From: Chitinophaga arvensicola | GTDB taxonomy: Bacteria; Bacteroidota; Bacteroidia; Chitinophagales; Chitinophagaceae | Direction: 5' to 3' | Length of the DNA: 64,000 nucleotides | Assembly: GCF_900110835.1 (NCBI RefSeq) | Contig: NZ_FOJG01000001.1 | Coordinates: 1,499,022-1,563,021, forward strand | In this document: one piece after another, positions 62,371 through 64,000 of the stretch | Position numbering within the stretch: the stretch's first letter is position 1 | Layout: every line of letters begins with the position of its first letter | Notes under the pieces: generated by a model | Told to the model about the DNA's origin: nothing | The model's database searches: none | What the model saw: the letters and a program-made list of their open reading frames with translations, nothing else | Program-made: the position numbers and the translations under genes

Positions 62371-63183
62371 ATGAAAAGAACCCCGGTCTCCATCTTCCTG
62401 ATAAGTACTTGTTGCATATTTCTATTGGCGTGTAATCCTTTCCCAAAAAAGGATAGACATCCCGAAGTTCCTTTCCTGGCGGATCTTTTAAAAGACACTA
62501 CGAAATTCATAAAGGTATTTGGTACAGAACAGCTCTCCGAAGTAGCTTTCTTAAAGGACGAAAGGATCTTGTTAAAGCCAGACAACAGCAAGCTGCCATT
62601 TAAGATTATCGACATTCGCGGAACAGTGATCATGGAGCATACTTTTGACTGGGAACTACCATTTTATATCGACAAGCAGGGAAATTTGTACTTCAACAGG
62701 GAGAAATACGATTATCCTGACTATCAAAAGCAGGAAGCTTTTAAAACAGTTGTTTTTAAAGACAGCATCAATAAAAAGTATGCAGCATTGGATGCCGGGC
62801 TGGCAGACAGTGTAAAGTTTAAGCTGATAGATGACTATGAAATCAAACTATTAGAGGCTTACGGCCTGAAGCCATGTGAATACCAGACGGTAAACAGGGA
62901 AAAATGTGATGTTTTTGAAGTAAAGAATAACGTATTGCTCGTAAGACAGGACGAGCTGTATAAAAATGACTTTGCTAAATTACCGGTAGCGCCGGAAACC
63001 TTCGATGACAAAGTATTGATCCGTTGGCAGAATGGGAAACTTCCTTCTCCGGTTTACCTGGCATATTACCAGGTGACTGGGCATAAGTTTAAGTGTAGTG
63101 ACATGACACTGCCCGTAGTAATCCGGCTAAAAGGTCAAAATTATTTATTCACCTATTCCTTTGGCCTTTTTTTAATTAAATAG
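62371..63183 (+). CDS. Hypothetical lipoprotein
   Basis: 270 residues. Lipoprotein signal ISTCCIFLLAC with a cysteine at about 21, then a soluble mature part rich in Lys, Asp and Tyr, with KVFGTEQLSEVAFLKDERILL, FKIIDIRGTVIMEHTF and paired cysteines near CEYQTVNREKCDVF. I do not recognise a family. The strand-like repeats of a hydrophobic/charged pattern may mean a beta-rich fold. It stands alone downstream of tRNA-Pro. Confidence 0.72.
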   Translation: MKRTPVSIFLISTCCIFLLACNPFPKKDRHPEVPFLADLLKDTTKFIKVFGTEQLSEVAFLKDERILLKPDNSKLPFKIIDIRGTVIMEHTFDWELPFYIDKQGNLYFNREKYDYPDYQKQEAFKTVVFKDSINKKYAALDAGLADSVKFKLIDDYEIKLLEAYGLKPCEYQTVNREKCDVFEVKNNVLLVRQDELYKNDFAKLPVAPETFDDKVLIRWQNGKLPSPVYLAYYQVTGHKFKCSDMTLPVVIRLKGQNYLFTYSFGLFLIK

Positions 63184-63309
63184 TAGCCGGGAAACCAGTT
63201 ATTACCACATTCCAAAGTGTCGCTGTGTTAACACTTTGAAGATTTGAAGGAAAGCACCAGACACTTTCCCCTATTTTTAGTACATTCGAATTATTAATAA
63301 TGTATTAGA

Positions 63310-63651
63310 ATGCCTATCGCCTCTACCTCTTTTCTGAAAGCCCGGATTCCCGGCGCTTCCGTTGCACAACTGCTGAAATTATATGAGCGTGAAATCCTTA
63401 CCCAGGGAGCAGGACAAACTGCTATCCGCGACAACATGGTGGCCTTTTCCGGCAGCAGTCAGCCGGTAAACCGTCAGGCAAAAAAGTTTGCTGATTATAC
63501 AGACGGGCGGCTGATTGTGACAGAAACCGACAGCACTTTTGAAGTATGCCTGGAAGCTGAATATCCCGGATGGAAGTTTCTGTTCGATGTATACTTCACG
63601 AAGCTCAGGGATGACCTGGAAAAAGAGTTGCAATTAAAGGTAAGCCAGTAG
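63310..63651 (+). CDS. Hypothetical small protein
   Basis: 113 residues, soluble, with no signal. N-terminal SFLKARIPGASVAQLLKLYEREILTQG suggests a helix. The remainder alternates strands (DNMVAFSGSSQ, GRLIVTETDSTFEVCLEAEYP, KFLFDVYFTKLRDDLEKELQ). I do not recognise a family. The codon pattern and a plausible spacing from the next gene support it as a real gene. Confidence 0.65.
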   Translation: MPIASTSFLKARIPGASVAQLLKLYEREILTQGAGQTAIRDNMVAFSGSSQPVNRQAKKFADYTDGRLIVTETDSTFEVCLEAEYPGWKFLFDVYFTKLRDDLEKELQLKVSQ

Positions 63652-63754
63652 CATCTTTCAGAGGATTGCAAGTCAGGAGGGAACAATCTATTCCCACAAG
63701 TGTTATATTGATAAGGAATTACGCTTGATCTCTTTCACTAAAAAAGTACGTAAG

Positions 63755-64000
63755 ATGACAAACCTTATCATCGCTTCTTTCTCAGAAGAAGCGCAGGCAA
63801 TGAATACTGCAAAGAAATTAACGGAACTGGAAGCCATCGGCGACATTACCATTTATGAAAGTGTGATGATCAGGAAAGATGAAAAAGGAGAAGTAACGGT
63901 ATTGGAACAGGATACCGCCGAAGGTTCCCGTACCTTAACAGGTATGGCCATTGGTGGTTTGATAGGCGTACTTGGCGGTCCGGTAGGGATGATGGCTGGT
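63755..64000 (+). CDS. DUF1269 family protein, N-terminal part
   Basis: The frame is open from ATG 63755 to the window edge (82 residues seen). N-terminal MTNLIIASFSEEAQAMNTAKKL, then YESVMIRKDEKGEVTVLEQDTAEGSRT, then a Gly-rich hydrophobic segment MAIGGLIGVLGGPVGMMAG. This is the layout of DUF1269 membrane proteins, whose function is unknown and which are often linked to stress. The C-terminal part is outside the window. Confidence 0.8.
   Translation, partial: MTNLIIASFSEEAQAMNTAKKLTELEAIGDITIYESVMIRKDEKGEVTVLEQDTAEGSRTLTGMAIGGLIGVLGGPVGMMAG

Noticed and set aside
1..64000. CRISPR arrays, insertion sequences, prophage or integrase genes
   Set aside because: No regularly spaced repeats, transposase, integrase or phage structural proteins were recognised anywhere in the window.

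Overview
The window is chromosomal DNA from a Bacteroidota bacterium, most likely of the Chitinophagaceae (Chitinophaga-like). The evidence is as follows. Promoters follow the Bacteroidota pattern (TTG, 19-21 bases, TAnnTTTG). Shine-Dalgarno sequences are essentially absent. Families typical of the phylum are present: DUF6048, DUF6452, DUF3127, DUF2652, GH92, ThuA/DUF1080. Many lipoproteins carry a lipobox cysteine. I see no insertion sequence, prophage, CRISPR array or rRNA. Two tRNA genes are present.

Layout. 1-12.4 kb: the end of rarA, then pbpC and an alpha-2-macroglobulin lipoprotein on the minus strand, with a plus-strand pair (alpha/beta hydrolase and gap) lying between them, followed by a double-ATPase ABC protein. 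12.5-20 kb: elaA-type acetyltransferase, a minus-strand set uvrA-DUF6452-DUF6048, fabF and a fatty acid desaturase. 20.3-26.3 kb: a LacI regulator and two secreted GH92 mannosidases. 26.3-35.4 kb: a seven-gene minus-strand operon (MFS carrier, Gfo/Idh/MocA dehydrogenase, TIM-barrel isomerase, lipoprotein cytochrome c, DUF1080 protein, ThuA protein, and a 1137-residue ThuA/quinoprotein dehydrogenase/PKD/cytochrome c fusion). This looks like a 3-keto-sugar pathway with its own periplasmic electron transfer and is the most interesting part of the window.

35.4-36.4 kb is a long non-coding gap with a dense CCGG cluster and a possible structured leader. 36.4-42.1 kb: secA, deoC, a SPOR protein and an M20 peptidase. 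42.2-44.9 kb: a YtrA-type GntR/ABC operon with a clear palindromic operator over its predicted start. 45-53 kb: glyA, a sugar nucleotidyltransferase, a nitronate monooxygenase-like flavoprotein, a Nat-type ABC exporter, an FAD dehydrogenase and a DUF3127 protein with an SSB-like acidic tail. 53.4 kb: dnaA, preceded by a cluster of DnaA-box-like TTTTCNACA repeats at a point where gene direction switches, so the origin may be near. 55-64 kb: tRNA-Ser, a DUF2652 protein, chrA, a DUF1569 protein, an unpaired MacB/FtsX-type permease, tRNA-Pro, and small proteins of unknown or weakly known function.

Strong hairpin terminators separate most units. Several share a GGGGAGAT...ATCTCCCC stem, and two others have unusually long perfect stems. 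All functional calls come from reading the translated proteins; no database search was run.
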